Assembly (NCBI GenBank): GCA_964353175.1
Contig: CAYGUX010000003.1
Coordinates: forward strand, 174,040-238,039
DNA from: JAIYCX01 sp964353175
Lineage (GTDB): Bacteria; Bdellovibrionota_C; UBA2361; SZUA-149; DAOLCO01
DNA length: 64,000 bases
Direction of reading: 5' to 3'
A program made the translations under genes and the position numbers. Each line of letters begins with the position of its first letter. The first letter of the stretch is position 1. Under the pieces are notes generated by a model, which was not told the DNA's origin, searched no databases, and worked only from the letters and a program-made list of their open reading frames with translations. Of this stretch, positions 52,390-61,039 are shown one piece after another.

Positions 52390-53913
52390 CTATCGTTTAG
52401 AAACTCTAAATCCAAAGACTAACAAAAGTACCAACAAACCATATATTGGAAGGTGCCCATATGTGGAATAAAAGGTAACTCTAGAACTATAGGTAAATTG
52501 AGCTTTTAATGTATCTTCAACAAAGGATGGTAAACTTCCTATAATTTTACCGAATGGATCAATAACTGACGTAAAACCAGTATTTGTTGACCTCAATAAA
52601 TATGTTCTAGTTTCTACTGCTCTAAACCTAGCTAACAAATCATGTTGTCTAGAAGCAGGTGAATCACCGTACCAAGCATCATTTGTAATATTCAATAATA
52701 CATTAGCACCCTTCCGGTTATATTCTCTTGCTAAGTCTGAAACCAAATCTTCGTAACATATTAACATCCCAATTCTTGCATCACCCAATTTCATAGGTTC
52801 TATAATCGGCCCCACTGTGAATCCTTCTCCTATTGGCACAATATCTTTAAGAAAGGGGAAAATATCTGAGAATGGTACATATTCACCAAAAGGCATTAAA
52901 ACTCTTTTGGCATAGGCTCCTCCAAGTGTAGCATCCGCTTTCCTTAAAAATGCAGCATTATAGAACTTCACATCCTTTTCACCAGGGCCATACTTATCAT
53001 ATCCTAAAGAACCATATATAAGAGGCTTGGAAAATTCTGGAGTTGGGTCAAAACGTATATCAAGATACTCTCCTGATTCTTTAAAGGGCGACCAGGTACT
53101 AAAGACAGTTTCAGGCCATACAATAAAATCCTCTTCAGCTTCTTTTGAAAGGTCTTGGTAAGTCTCCAAGTTAGCGGAGAGATATGACATATCTCCCTTA
53201 ACTTTTGTGCTTAAATTACCTTGAACCAATAAAGCAGTCCCCACTCCATTCTCAAGTAATTGCGTATCGACTCTCTTATTTAATAAATTTCCACAGATAA
53301 AAACGCCAATAGCAACGAATGGAAATACGAGTAAACCTTTAAGATTCCGCACCTTGAAGTTTTGACAAAAACGATAGAAAAGATACGATAAAACAAGCAC
53401 TATCAAGCTTACTCCTCTCTCCCCTACCAGCTCAGAATAAGCGGTCAGTTCACGCCATCTAATAAAAAAATTACCTACTCCCCATGGGAACAACCTCGGG
53501 AAAAAAACTTCAAACAGCATCCAAGAAACTATAAATGAGTTAACCGTCTTAAAATATCGAACTAAATATCTATGGAAGTAAGCAAGGAAGAAAAATTGCA
53601 GGGATGAAGAAAGACAATACAAAACTAAAATAAAAAAAGCGATCCACATTGGAAAGCCACCAAATCTACTAACCGTAGGCATCAACCACCACATAGAACT
53701 GGCATGAAATCCAATACCAATAAAATAAAATATTAGCAGCTTTCTCCGAATACCGATTATGATATCCCACAAAGCGATACACACACCAAAAACAAAAAGT
53801 GGAGCCCAAAATGTATCTGGATAAGTACAGGAAATACCTAGAATCATTCCGAGCAATAGTCCGTAAATAATGGACTGGAATTTCGTCTCTAAATGATGTT
53901 CTAGGCTTTTCAA
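52390..53913 (-). CDS. lnt: Apolipoprotein N-acyltransferase
   Basis: This 507-residue inner-membrane enzyme adds the third acyl chain to lipoproteins. About six membrane segments (residues 12-205) precede a nitrilase-like domain. The Glu-Lys-Cys triad is visible: Glu in FIVWPETVFS, Lys in AKRVLMPFGEYVPF, and Cys in GMLICYEDLVSD. RAVETRTYLLRSTNTG is also typical. It agrees with the many putative lipoproteins in this window and confirms a didermic envelope. The tRNA-Leu gene lies just upstream on the same strand. Confidence 0.95.
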   Translation of the reverse strand: MKSLEHHLETKFQSIIYGLLLGMILGISCTYPDTFWAPLFVFGVCIALWDIIIGIRRKLLIFYFIGIGFHASSMWWLMPTVSRFGGFPMWIAFFILVLYCLSSSLQFFFLAYFHRYLVRYFKTVNSFIVSWMLFEVFFPRLFPWGVGNFFIRWRELTAYSELVGERGVSLIVLVLSYLFYRFCQNFKVRNLKGLLVFPFVAIGVFICGNLLNKRVDTQLLENGVGTALLVQGNLSTKVKGDMSYLSANLETYQDLSKEAEEDFIVWPETVFSTWSPFKESGEYLDIRFDPTPEFSKPLIYGSLGYDKYGPGEKDVKFYNAAFLRKADATLGGAYAKRVLMPFGEYVPFSDIFPFLKDIVPIGEGFTVGPIIEPMKLGDARIGMLICYEDLVSDLAREYNRKGANVLLNITNDAWYGDSPASRQHDLLARFRAVETRTYLLRSTNTGFTSVIDPFGKIIGSLPSFVEDTLKAQFTYSSRVTFYSTYGHLPIYGLLVLLLVFGFRVSKR

Positions 53914-53947
53914 AAATAATTAACTAGGACTGATCTAAGAATTAAAA

Positions 53948-54031
53948 TGCCGAAGGAGAGACTTGAACTCTCACCCCCTTGCGGGAACCGGATTTTGAGT
54001 CCGGCGCGTCTACCAATTCCACCACTTCGGC
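53948..54031 (-). tRNA. tRNA-Leu (anticodon CAA)
   Basis: The minus strand folds as an 84-nt class II tRNA. The acceptor stem is GCCGAAG/CTTCGGC, the D-loop region is TGGTGGAATTGGTAGACG, the anticodon stem-loop is CCGGA-CTCAAAA-TCCGG with anticodon CAA, and a long variable arm follows (TTCCCGCAAGGGGGT). The T-arm is GAGAG-TTCAAGT-CTCTC, and the discriminator base is A. CCA is not encoded. It lies upstream of lnt on the same strand. Confidence 0.96.
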
Positions 54032-54126
54032 TTAGATAAATGATCGAGTGATATTATCCATAAAGAGGATCTTTATCAAGGGCTAGCTTTACTATATATG
54101 AAAGTAAGGCTACAAATACTGAAAAC

Positions 54127-54155
54127 TTGAAGAAAAAGTAGCAATTTCATTATAG
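54127..54155 (+). promoter_or_regulatory. Promoter of mazG implying a leaderless mRNA
   Basis: TTGAAG (54127-54132), 17 bases, TTATAG (54150-54155) is a good sigma-70 pair. The predicted start of transcription, about 7 bases past the -10, falls at the ATG at 54163. No Shine-Dalgarno precedes this ATG. Confidence 0.55.
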
Positions 54156-54162
54156 CAGTGCC

Positions 54163-55032
54163 ATGTCAGATCAAAAAGATACAGAACTCTTCTCACAATT
54201 TGTAGATATTATTAAATCTCTAAGAGATCCCCAGACGGGGTGTCCTTGGGACAAGGAACAAACCCATGAATCTCTGAGAAGCTATATGATAGAGGAGTGC
54301 TATGAGGCAGTTGACGCCATAGACTCTAAGGATCTAAGCCATCTCAAGGAAGAACTAGGAGATGTCTTACTTCAAGTAGTTCTACACTCACAAATTGCAA
54401 GCGAAAACAAAGATTTCACGATAGACGAAGTCATTGCATGCGTGATGGATAAAATGATCAGAAGGCATCCACATGTATTTGGCACAGAAAAAGTAGATAC
54501 CTCAAGTGAAGTTTTAAAGAATTGGGAAGAAATAAAAAAGGCTGAAAAAGCTAAATCATCAAAAAAAGATTCCTCAGAAGATTCAACTCCCTTTGACAGC
54601 ATTCCTAAAATTCTACCCGCACTACTCGTAAGTGAGCGTATTGGTGAAAAGTCCGCTAGAGTCAGATTTGATTGGAGCAACATTAGCGGTGTCTTAGATA
54701 AGGTGAAAGAGGAGTACGATGAATTATTTGAAGCTCTCTCTAAAACAAACCTCACAGAACTCAGTACACCAGCATCATCTCCTGTAGATGCTCTTGAGGG
54801 GAAAGACGAAGATACATTGAAAAAACATCACGAAGTAGGTAAGGAGATTGGAGATTGTTTATTCACGCTAACTCAACTAGCAAGATGGCTAGGTTACAGC
54901 AGTGAGTCTCTACTTAGAGAGACGAATCTCAGATTCAATAATCGATATAAGAATATGCAAGAAAATATTACAAAGGATTCTAGCCCAGAAGAACTAGAGA
55001 AGGCTTGGCAAAAAGCGAAAGAGTTAGAATAG
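54163..55032 (+). CDS. mazG: MazG nucleoside triphosphate pyrophosphohydrolase
   Basis: This 289-residue enzyme hydrolyses NTPs and dNTPs to monophosphates, a housekeeping and stress role. The first MazG domain has GCPWDKEQTHESLRSYMIEE and the EExxE-type motifs YEAVDAI and HLKEELGDVLLQVVLH. The second repeat has a weaker EYDELFEAL and VGKEIGDCLFTLTQLARWLG. A Lys/Ser/Asp-rich linker (about residues 125-145) and an insertion in the second domain (about 195-225) are longer than in E. coli MazG. It is preceded by the promoter at 54127-54155. Confidence 0.95.
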   Translation: MSDQKDTELFSQFVDIIKSLRDPQTGCPWDKEQTHESLRSYMIEECYEAVDAIDSKDLSHLKEELGDVLLQVVLHSQIASENKDFTIDEVIACVMDKMIRRHPHVFGTEKVDTSSEVLKNWEEIKKAEKAKSSKKDSSEDSTPFDSIPKILPALLVSERIGEKSARVRFDWSNISGVLDKVKEEYDELFEALSKTNLTELSTPASSPVDALEGKDEDTLKKHHEVGKEIGDCLFTLTQLARWLGYSSESLLRETNLRFNNRYKNMQENITKDSSPEELEKAWQKAKELE

Positions 55033-55062
55033 GCTTAAAATCAATCGTTAATAAGGTTCAAA

Positions 55063-55803
55063 TTACGGTCTCATCTTTAAAACTTTAGCCGGCACTCCTC
55101 CAACAATTGCATTATCAGGCACATCAGACTTCACTAAAGAGTGAGCCCCTATCACTACGTTCTTACCAATCTTTACTCCATCTAGGATTGTGGAGTGTGC
55201 TCCGACCCAAGTATTTTCTCCGATTATAACTCCTCGCCCTTCCTCCATCCCCTGTTCCATAATTGGTTTACTTGAGTCAGAGATATTATGATTGCCTGGA
55301 CCAATATAACAATATGCTGAAATCAATACGCTCTTACCAATCTCAATCCTACCTTCTGAAGCGATTCGACAAGAAGAACTAATATTTACGCCATCATCAA
55401 ATACAATATCCCCTCCCTTCGCAAGGATTAAGGAATAAGCCCCGACAAAACATCTAGATCCAAAAACTACCTGACTTCCATTTCGACCATCTAAGGTTAC
55501 ACTTTTATCAATAATTACAGATTGCCCAAGTGTTATATTTTTAGGTCCTCTAATAACCACATCCTTCTCTACTTTGGGCGACTTAGTATTCTTCAATAAG
55601 ACTGGAAGAATGAGGCTTCTTAAAGACAGACCTAAGATCCCTGGGAATGGCGCAATAAGCACATAATAAAGCTCTACAATTATCCATAATAAAATATTAT
55701 CCTGCCCTGCAACAAGTCTAATATATTTATTAATTCCAGCTGAGCCGCTATATGCTTTTTGATTAGGGGTTAAAGCCCCTATATTGGAATTTTCATTACT
55801 CAT
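55063..55803 (-). CDS. Hexapeptide-repeat acyltransferase
   Basis: This 246-residue protein has a left-handed beta-helix made of [LIV]GxxxxI-type repeats from about residue 85 (VVIRGPKNITLGQSVIIDKS), with the acceptor-side GPGNHNISDSSKPI His motif and the final TWVGAHSTILDGVKIGKNVVIGAHSLV and VPAKVLKMRP ending typical of WbbJ/LacA/maltose-type O-acetyltransferases. A hydrophobic N-terminal stretch (residues 35-70) may bind membrane. It probably acetylates a surface sugar. It is convergent with mazG; 163 bases separate its start from the divergent membrane-protein gene. Confidence 0.85.
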   Translation of the reverse strand: MSNENSNIGALTPNQKAYSGSAGINKYIRLVAGQDNILLWIIVELYYVLIAPFPGILGLSLRSLILPVLLKNTKSPKVEKDVVIRGPKNITLGQSVIIDKSVTLDGRNGSQVVFGSRCFVGAYSLILAKGGDIVFDDGVNISSSCRIASEGRIEIGKSVLISAYCYIGPGNHNISDSSKPIMEQGMEEGRGVIIGENTWVGAHSTILDGVKIGKNVVIGAHSLVKSDVPDNAIVGGVPAKVLKMRP

Positions 55804-55966
55804 AATTAGTTCAGATTATAGCCACAAAATTAATAATCTCAAGGGAAATGCCAATTTTTAAAAAAATCACTCCCACTTTAATTTATTTGGTCAGTTAATT
55901 AGATAATGCTATAAGATCATGCTTCTCATAGAAACAACCCTGATTTTTCAATCCGTATAGCGTATA

Positions 55967-58186
55967 GTGCAAAAACTTAAATCCATACTAAATTTTCCAC
56001 TACTTGGTGGACTAGGCTTCGGTTTTGCGCTCGCCACGTTCTTACTTTGGGAAATCAAATGGTTTCTTAATACCTCTCCAACATCTAAGGGATTTATTCT
56101 CGGTAGCTCCTACTCGATTGCCTTACTACTTCTAACATCCATATACTTCCTTCCTAAGCTTCAAAGAACTAAAAATTCTACCCAAGTAGGCTACTTTACT
56201 TTTGGTATCATTATCTTTGCCACAGCAATGCTACTATCAAATTGGACAAGCATACATTTTGGATTACTAACGAACCCCCATATCGCCCTTGTTGCGCTTT
56301 ATACAGGAATTCTTATTTCAGCAATTCACACAAAGTTCACTTGGGGAGACAGTCAATGGAGGCTCTCTCTTCTAACTATCTGCACAGCTTTAATATCCGT
56401 GCTACTTCTTACCAGTAATTTTAAGGCGCTATTTACAGATGACCATGGTCCAGTCCTCTATCGACTTCAACTCCTAAAAGAAAACTTTCCAAATATTCCA
56501 GTATTCAATAGCGAATGGAATGCTGGTTATGACTGGAGAGACTTTTTTGCTACCGGGATCTTCAATATTTTTTTCATATTTAGTCCACTAATTTATTCCC
56601 TACCTATTGCGACGGCCTATACCTACGTCCTACCATTAGTATTATTTGCCATCCTACCTATATCCACCCTACTCGGTGCAAGACTTCTTGGAGTCTCTAA
56701 AAATGGGGGGATCATCGCAGCCATTTTAGCCACAACGAGTAGCTCAATATGGTATAAATGGGGGCTATCATACGGATCGATGGGCTTTGTTTGCTCTACA
56801 GCCCTACTACCACTTTCATTCTCCCTTCTACTTTATATAGTAAAAAATGAAAAAACTCTCACTTGGGGTCATGTAATAGCAAGCATAGTCACTTTAACAT
56901 TAACGATTTTCTGGAGTGCTCAAGGTATAAGCCTCTTACCTTTTTTGTTATTTTGCCTATTAAAAATCAAAAAATTCCTAAGCAATAAAAAATTACTAGT
57001 CTTTGCCATAGGGATGGTGATGATAAACGTACCTTGGATCTACTCATTCCTAAATGTCAGTAAAGTAATCTCCTTTGTTCAAACAGCTGGAACCAAGCAT
57101 TCAAAAGTTGATGGTGTAAAAATCGGTGCAAAGATAAAACCCGCCGTTATTAGAGCAAATCATGGCGAACTCAAACCAAAAGTCGCCATTAAAAGAGTTA
57201 GAGATTTCGCAAGCAAACTTAACCCTCTTATTTTATTCTTAATGCTACCTGCTCTATTTGTAAGCAAACTTCCAGTATTTTATAATAGAGCTTTTATAGG
57301 AACATCCTTATTCTTATTCATCCTCGGAATACTTGGGCCATCCTACAAACCTCAACTGGAACTAGACAGGCTTTTAATCGTCATGTCGCTACTCCTATGC
57401 ATTCCACTTGGTTCTTACCTTGATAATTTCATAACTAGTTTAAAGAACTTACCCAAAGCACTTAAATACATCGCTATATTTTGTTTAATCTCTCTCTTTA
57501 CAAGTGGTTTTTACAGCACATTGGATATCGCTCAAAATAAAGGTTTTTATACCTATAAATTATGGCCTGATGAGATTGAAGAATTTAATAGGCTCCTTAA
57601 TTCCCACTCTGATACCAACTCAGATAATGGGCGCATACTATTCTCAGGATTTGTACTACACGAATTTGGTGGTGGTCATTTAGCACCACTTCCCACCTAC
57701 ATAAGAAGACCAATGATTGCATCTAGTCCAGTTCACAATCTTTGGTGGTACACAGACGTAATCCCTGAAGAATATAGATCTCGTTCAAATCTTGGCATCC
57801 AAGAGTATTTAGATCTGATGAATGCTTCCATCGTAATTGCACATGAGAACAACTGGAAATCCTTTTTTCGAGCAGATACCGATAATTTCATTGAGACTGG
57901 TGTAGTTGGTAAATTTGTAATCTTTAAAAGAAATGCTTTTCCAGATACTTACTTCCTTTCAGGAAAAGGTAAAACAATAGAACAAACTTCAAGTCAGGTA
58001 GTTCTAAATCTACATACTGATTCCGCTATAGTAAAGTTTAATTACTATCCCTTTCTGACCGCCGAAGGATGCGAATCTATTTCTCCTCATGAGATAAGCC
58101 CGGATACCATATTTATCTCTCTTCAAAATTGCACACCTGGTAAAGTCACTATAAAAAGCCTTCCTCTACACAAACGAGTCCTATAA
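55967..58186 (+). CDS. Large multi-pass membrane protein, GT-C glycosyltransferase-like
   Basis: This 739-residue protein starts at GTG 55967. It has about 12-13 hydrophobic segments through residue 525 and a soluble C-terminal domain of about 200 residues. The first long loop contains FTDDHGPVLYRLQLLKENF and NSEWNAGYDWRDF, where the DD pair and later aromatic residues match the catalytic loop of GT-C type enzymes (6-pyruvoyl-tetrahydropterin-synthase-related membrane proteins). It likely transfers sugar from a lipid donor. The stop overlaps the next ATG (TAATG), coupling it to the PHP-like gene. Confidence 0.75.
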   Translation: MQKLKSILNFPLLGGLGFGFALATFLLWEIKWFLNTSPTSKGFILGSSYSIALLLLTSIYFLPKLQRTKNSTQVGYFTFGIIIFATAMLLSNWTSIHFGLLTNPHIALVALYTGILISAIHTKFTWGDSQWRLSLLTICTALISVLLLTSNFKALFTDDHGPVLYRLQLLKENFPNIPVFNSEWNAGYDWRDFFATGIFNIFFIFSPLIYSLPIATAYTYVLPLVLFAILPISTLLGARLLGVSKNGGIIAAILATTSSSIWYKWGLSYGSMGFVCSTALLPLSFSLLLYIVKNEKTLTWGHVIASIVTLTLTIFWSAQGISLLPFLLFCLLKIKKFLSNKKLLVFAIGMVMINVPWIYSFLNVSKVISFVQTAGTKHSKVDGVKIGAKIKPAVIRANHGELKPKVAIKRVRDFASKLNPLILFLMLPALFVSKLPVFYNRAFIGTSLFLFILGILGPSYKPQLELDRLLIVMSLLLCIPLGSYLDNFITSLKNLPKALKYIAIFCLISLFTSGFYSTLDIAQNKGFYTYKLWPDEIEEFNRLLNSHSDTNSDNGRILFSGFVLHEFGGGHLAPLPTYIRRPMIASSPVHNLWWYTDVIPEEYRSRSNLGIQEYLDLMNASIVIAHENNWKSFFRADTDNFIETGVVGKFVIFKRNAFPDTYFLSGKGKTIEQTSSQVVLNLHTDSAIVKFNYYPFLTAEGCESISPHEISPDTIFISLQNCTPGKVTIKSLPLHKRVL

Positions 58187-58959
58187 TGAATTTATTGTTA
58201 GACCCCCATGTCCACCTATATCCCAACTATAAAGAGAGTTTCTTTCAAACTCTTTTGAAAAACCTTAAGGAACTCTCTATTGAGGACTCAGATATAACCT
58301 TGGGTGCCGTACTGACCGAAAGAGATGACTGCAATTTTTATCACCAACTTCAGCATAATCATAACGATATATGTGCTAAATTTGGATTAACCAATATTGA
58401 GCATCACAAAGACTATATAAAGTTAAACCTAGGAGTAGATAGCTTGCTACTCTTTCCGGGTGTGCAAATTAATACAATTGAAAAGATTGAGTTACTAGGT
58501 CTATTCACAAACGAGCAGCCCAATACTCGTTTACCGCTCAAAGAGTCAGTTCAATTTATAGTTGATAATCACGGAATTCCAGTTATCAATTGGGCACCTG
58601 GAAAGTGGACAGGGACTAGAGCCAAGGTAATTAAGGAGTTTTTATTACGTGAAAGTCTTTCTAGGGAATGTCTATTGGGTATTTCGAAACTACTCCCAAT
58701 AAAATGCTCACTACCATCCATTTGTACGGAAGAAGGTTCCACACTGCCTCTAATACTAGGATCTGACCCACTTCCGTTTAAAGGAGAGGAGCGACAGGCT
58801 GGTTCCTGTGGACTAGCTTTTAATGATCTAGATGAGATTAATTCAACCACAATCAAAAAGAGACTTCTAGAAAAAGACTATATAATAATAGGGAAAAGGA
58901 ACAACGCCCCTACTAGTCTATTGAGACTAATAAAGAATGAAGTGACTAGAAGACTATAG
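58186..58959 (+). CDS. PHP-like metal-dependent hydrolase candidate
   Basis: This 257-residue protein opens with MNLLLDPHVHLYP, an HxH motif (His8, His10) like the first metal-binding strand of PHP phosphoesterases and amidohydrolases. LLFPGVQINTIEKIELLGLF and VIDNHGIPVINWAPGKW resemble the next PHP strands, and GSDPLPFKGEERQAGSCGL near residue 190 ends in the usual GSD region. The family is not certain. It is coupled by TAATG to the GT-C-like gene, so it probably acts in the same glycan pathway; a terminator-like hairpin follows. Confidence 0.65.
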   Translation: MNLLLDPHVHLYPNYKESFFQTLLKNLKELSIEDSDITLGAVLTERDDCNFYHQLQHNHNDICAKFGLTNIEHHKDYIKLNLGVDSLLLFPGVQINTIEKIELLGLFTNEQPNTRLPLKESVQFIVDNHGIPVINWAPGKWTGTRAKVIKEFLLRESLSRECLLGISKLLPIKCSLPSICTEEGSTLPLILGSDPLPFKGEERQAGSCGLAFNDLDEINSTTIKKRLLEKDYIIIGKRNNAPTSLLRLIKNEVTRRL

Positions 58960-58965
58960 CTTAGG

Positions 58966-58984
58966 AGGGGAAATAATTTCCCCT
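58966..58984. terminator. Hairpin between convergent genes
   Basis: AGGGGAAA (58966-58973) and TTTCCCCT (58977-58984) form a perfect 8-base stem with a 3-base loop. It lies 6 bases after the PHP-like stop and 7 bases past the helicase stop on the other strand. No T-run, so moderate. Confidence 0.5.
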
Positions 58985-58991
58985 ATCAGTA

Positions 58992-60461
58992 TTACCGACT
59001 GCCCCTTCTACGACCACCGCCACCACCACCAGATCTATACCCACCACCTCTTTGACCAAAACGTCTCTTCGGTGCAGATTCTCTTCTTTGTAAATTATCT
59101 CTTGCAATTGACTCAGGCCTATTTGCTTTCGTTACAAATAGAGATTGTTTTTCATGCATCATACTAGCAATACATGCCATAATCTCTATTGGCTGAATTC
59201 CAGAATCTAAAGTAAAGCTTTCCATCATAGGCAAATATGGTTGCCAAGCCTTTTCATTCGCGTGATTAGCTTTTAGCTTATCGTAGAACTTCTCAATTCT
59301 AAGTTTATTAATATCTTGACTTGAAGGCAAACTATACTCTTCCAATTTCTTACCAATATCTCTCTCCAAGCCATTCAAGAATCGGCCTTCCCTAGGTGAT
59401 ACGAAAAGAATAGCATCTCCAGTTGAACCTGCTCTCCCCGTCCTACCAATTCTATGAACATAAGACTCTGAATCGAATGGCATATCATAATTTATGACAT
59501 GACTAACTCTATCAATATCCAAGCCTCTTGCCGCTACATCAGTGGCAACCAAAATATTAAACTCACCCTTCTTAAATCTTCGGACAGTTAGCTCTCTTTG
59601 ATTCTGAGCAATATCACCGTTAAGTGGTTGTGTTTTAAAGCCTCTTTCCGCAAGTCTTTCAGCTAACTCTTCTGTGTTAACCTTAGTTCTTACGAAAATA
59701 ATTACCCCATCATGAGTCTCAGCTTCTAAAATTCTTTGAAGCGCATCTAACTTATTAGTGTCCCTGATAATCCAATACCTCTGCCTTACTAAAGGTGCAG
59801 TAGATGTATTTGATTTGATTTTTACTTCTTTAGGATTCTTCAAATAAGTTCTAGCGATCCTTCTTATGCCATCAGGCATTGTTGCTGAGAACAATGCAAT
59901 CTGAGCTTGCTTTGGAATACTCGCTAAAATAGTTTCCACATCCTCTTGGAATCCCATTCTTAGCATTTCATCTGCTTCATCAAGTACTAGTGCAGATAAG
60001 GCACCAATTTTTAAGTTCTTTTTGTTTAAGTGATCAATCACTCTTCCAGGAGTACCAACAACAACCTGTGGATCTTCTCTAAGATCTCTGATCTGATCTC
60101 TATACCCTTGACCACCATAAATAGTAGCCACTTTAATTCCCTTCATATAACTAGAATATTCCTTGAAAGCGTTTGAAACTTGCATGGCCAATTCCCTAGT
60201 TGGCGCGAGAACTAAAATCTTAGTCCCCTTTGAAGTATCAAGCTTTAACCTAGAGAGTAGAGGTAAAGCGAATGCAGCTGTCTTACCAGTTCCTGTTTGT
60301 GCCTGACCTATAACATCTGATCCTTCCAATAGGATAGGGATAGTGCTCGCTTGAATTGGTGAAGGGATTTTATATCCCCTACTTTCAACTGATTTTAATA
60401 GATCCTTAGGTAAGCCTAAAGTATCGAAGGTAAGCCCTTCGGGAGTTATTGTTTGATCCAT
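58992..60461 (-). CDS. DEAD-box RNA helicase with RGG-like tail
   Basis: From ATG 60461 the protein has 489 residues. Motifs in order are the Q-motif (SRGYKIPSPIQASTIP), AQTGTGKTAAF, APTRELAMQV, VLDEADEMLRMGF, SAT in LFSATMP, and HRIGRTGRAG. A C-terminal extension of about 115 residues ends in a Gly/Arg-rich tail (GQRGGGYRSGGGGGGRRRGS). It resembles the CsdA/DeaD and RhlE groups that act in ribosome assembly and RNA decay. The tail should bind RNA. The longer frame to 60539 starts at TTG and lacks family similarity. Confidence 0.94.
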   Translation of the reverse strand: MDQTITPEGLTFDTLGLPKDLLKSVESRGYKIPSPIQASTIPILLEGSDVIGQAQTGTGKTAAFALPLLSRLKLDTSKGTKILVLAPTRELAMQVSNAFKEYSSYMKGIKVATIYGGQGYRDQIRDLREDPQVVVGTPGRVIDHLNKKNLKIGALSALVLDEADEMLRMGFQEDVETILASIPKQAQIALFSATMPDGIRRIARTYLKNPKEVKIKSNTSTAPLVRQRYWIIRDTNKLDALQRILEAETHDGVIIFVRTKVNTEELAERLAERGFKTQPLNGDIAQNQRELTVRRFKKGEFNILVATDVAARGLDIDRVSHVINYDMPFDSESYVHRIGRTGRAGSTGDAILFVSPREGRFLNGLERDIGKKLEEYSLPSSQDINKLRIEKFYDKLKANHANEKAWQPYLPMMESFTLDSGIQPIEIMACIASMMHEKQSLFVTKANRPESIARDNLQRRESAPKRRFGQRGGGYRSGGGGGGRRRGSR

Positions 60462-60539
60462 AAGTACGTGTAATGTAGTCCTAAGAGGAGTATTGTTTAT
60501 TTTTTGAGTGCTTATATCAGGAATAAGGCAAAAAAGCAA

Positions 60540-61039
60540 GGTTGCATGAGATTTTTCTGTATATAAGATTGTAAGTCACTAGAAAGAGGTGCTCTTATCC
60601 ACAAGCACACCACCCTGTTGAACCAAAGTCTCTAGCCTTAAAACTTCCTTTTCGGTTCTACTAGCCAACTCCAGCTCACTCATATTGTTCTCTGAACCTA
60701 GTACTCCCCCAACTGATTTACACCTAATTTAATGCGATCAAATGCCATCGGATGAAGCGTTCCATCAGGAGAATTCGCAGAACCCAATATGACCACTAAA
60801 AACATATTAAAAATAATCCATTTAAATCTTGAATTGATAATTACATCATAGAACCCAAAAGCATATCACGATCTACTGTTCCTCTCTCCTGCCATAACTT
60901 AAATCTATTAAAAACGATAATGTAGCATAGAAAACTAATACCCCTAGAATCCACTTAGTTCAATTTTTCATCATTAAACATAAGGCTACAAGAGTCGTAA
61001 CTAGATTGGATGATAAATGATTAAAAACTAAATGAAACG
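60540..61039. other. 500-base gap with one frameshifted small gene
   Basis: The gap between the helicase and the radical SAM gene holds the frameshifted minus-strand gene at 60579-60805. The remaining bases, 60806-61039, show no further gene, hairpin or known motif. Confidence 0.6.
60579..60805 (-). pseudogene. Frameshifted small secreted-protein gene
   Basis: From ATG 60805 the frame reads MFLVVILGSANSPDGTLHPM then AFDRIKLGVNQL and stops at 60698. A second frame, entered at the run of five G (60706-60710), continues as GGVLGSENNMSELELASR, then TEKEVLRLETLVQQ, to the stop at 60579. Adding one G to the run joins both frames into a 75-residue protein with a hydrophobic start and helical tail. 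The frame is also open upstream through a basic stretch (NSRFK) suggesting a longer signal peptide, but no start codon is seen there. It may be decayed, phase-variable or a sequencing error. Confidence 0.5.
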
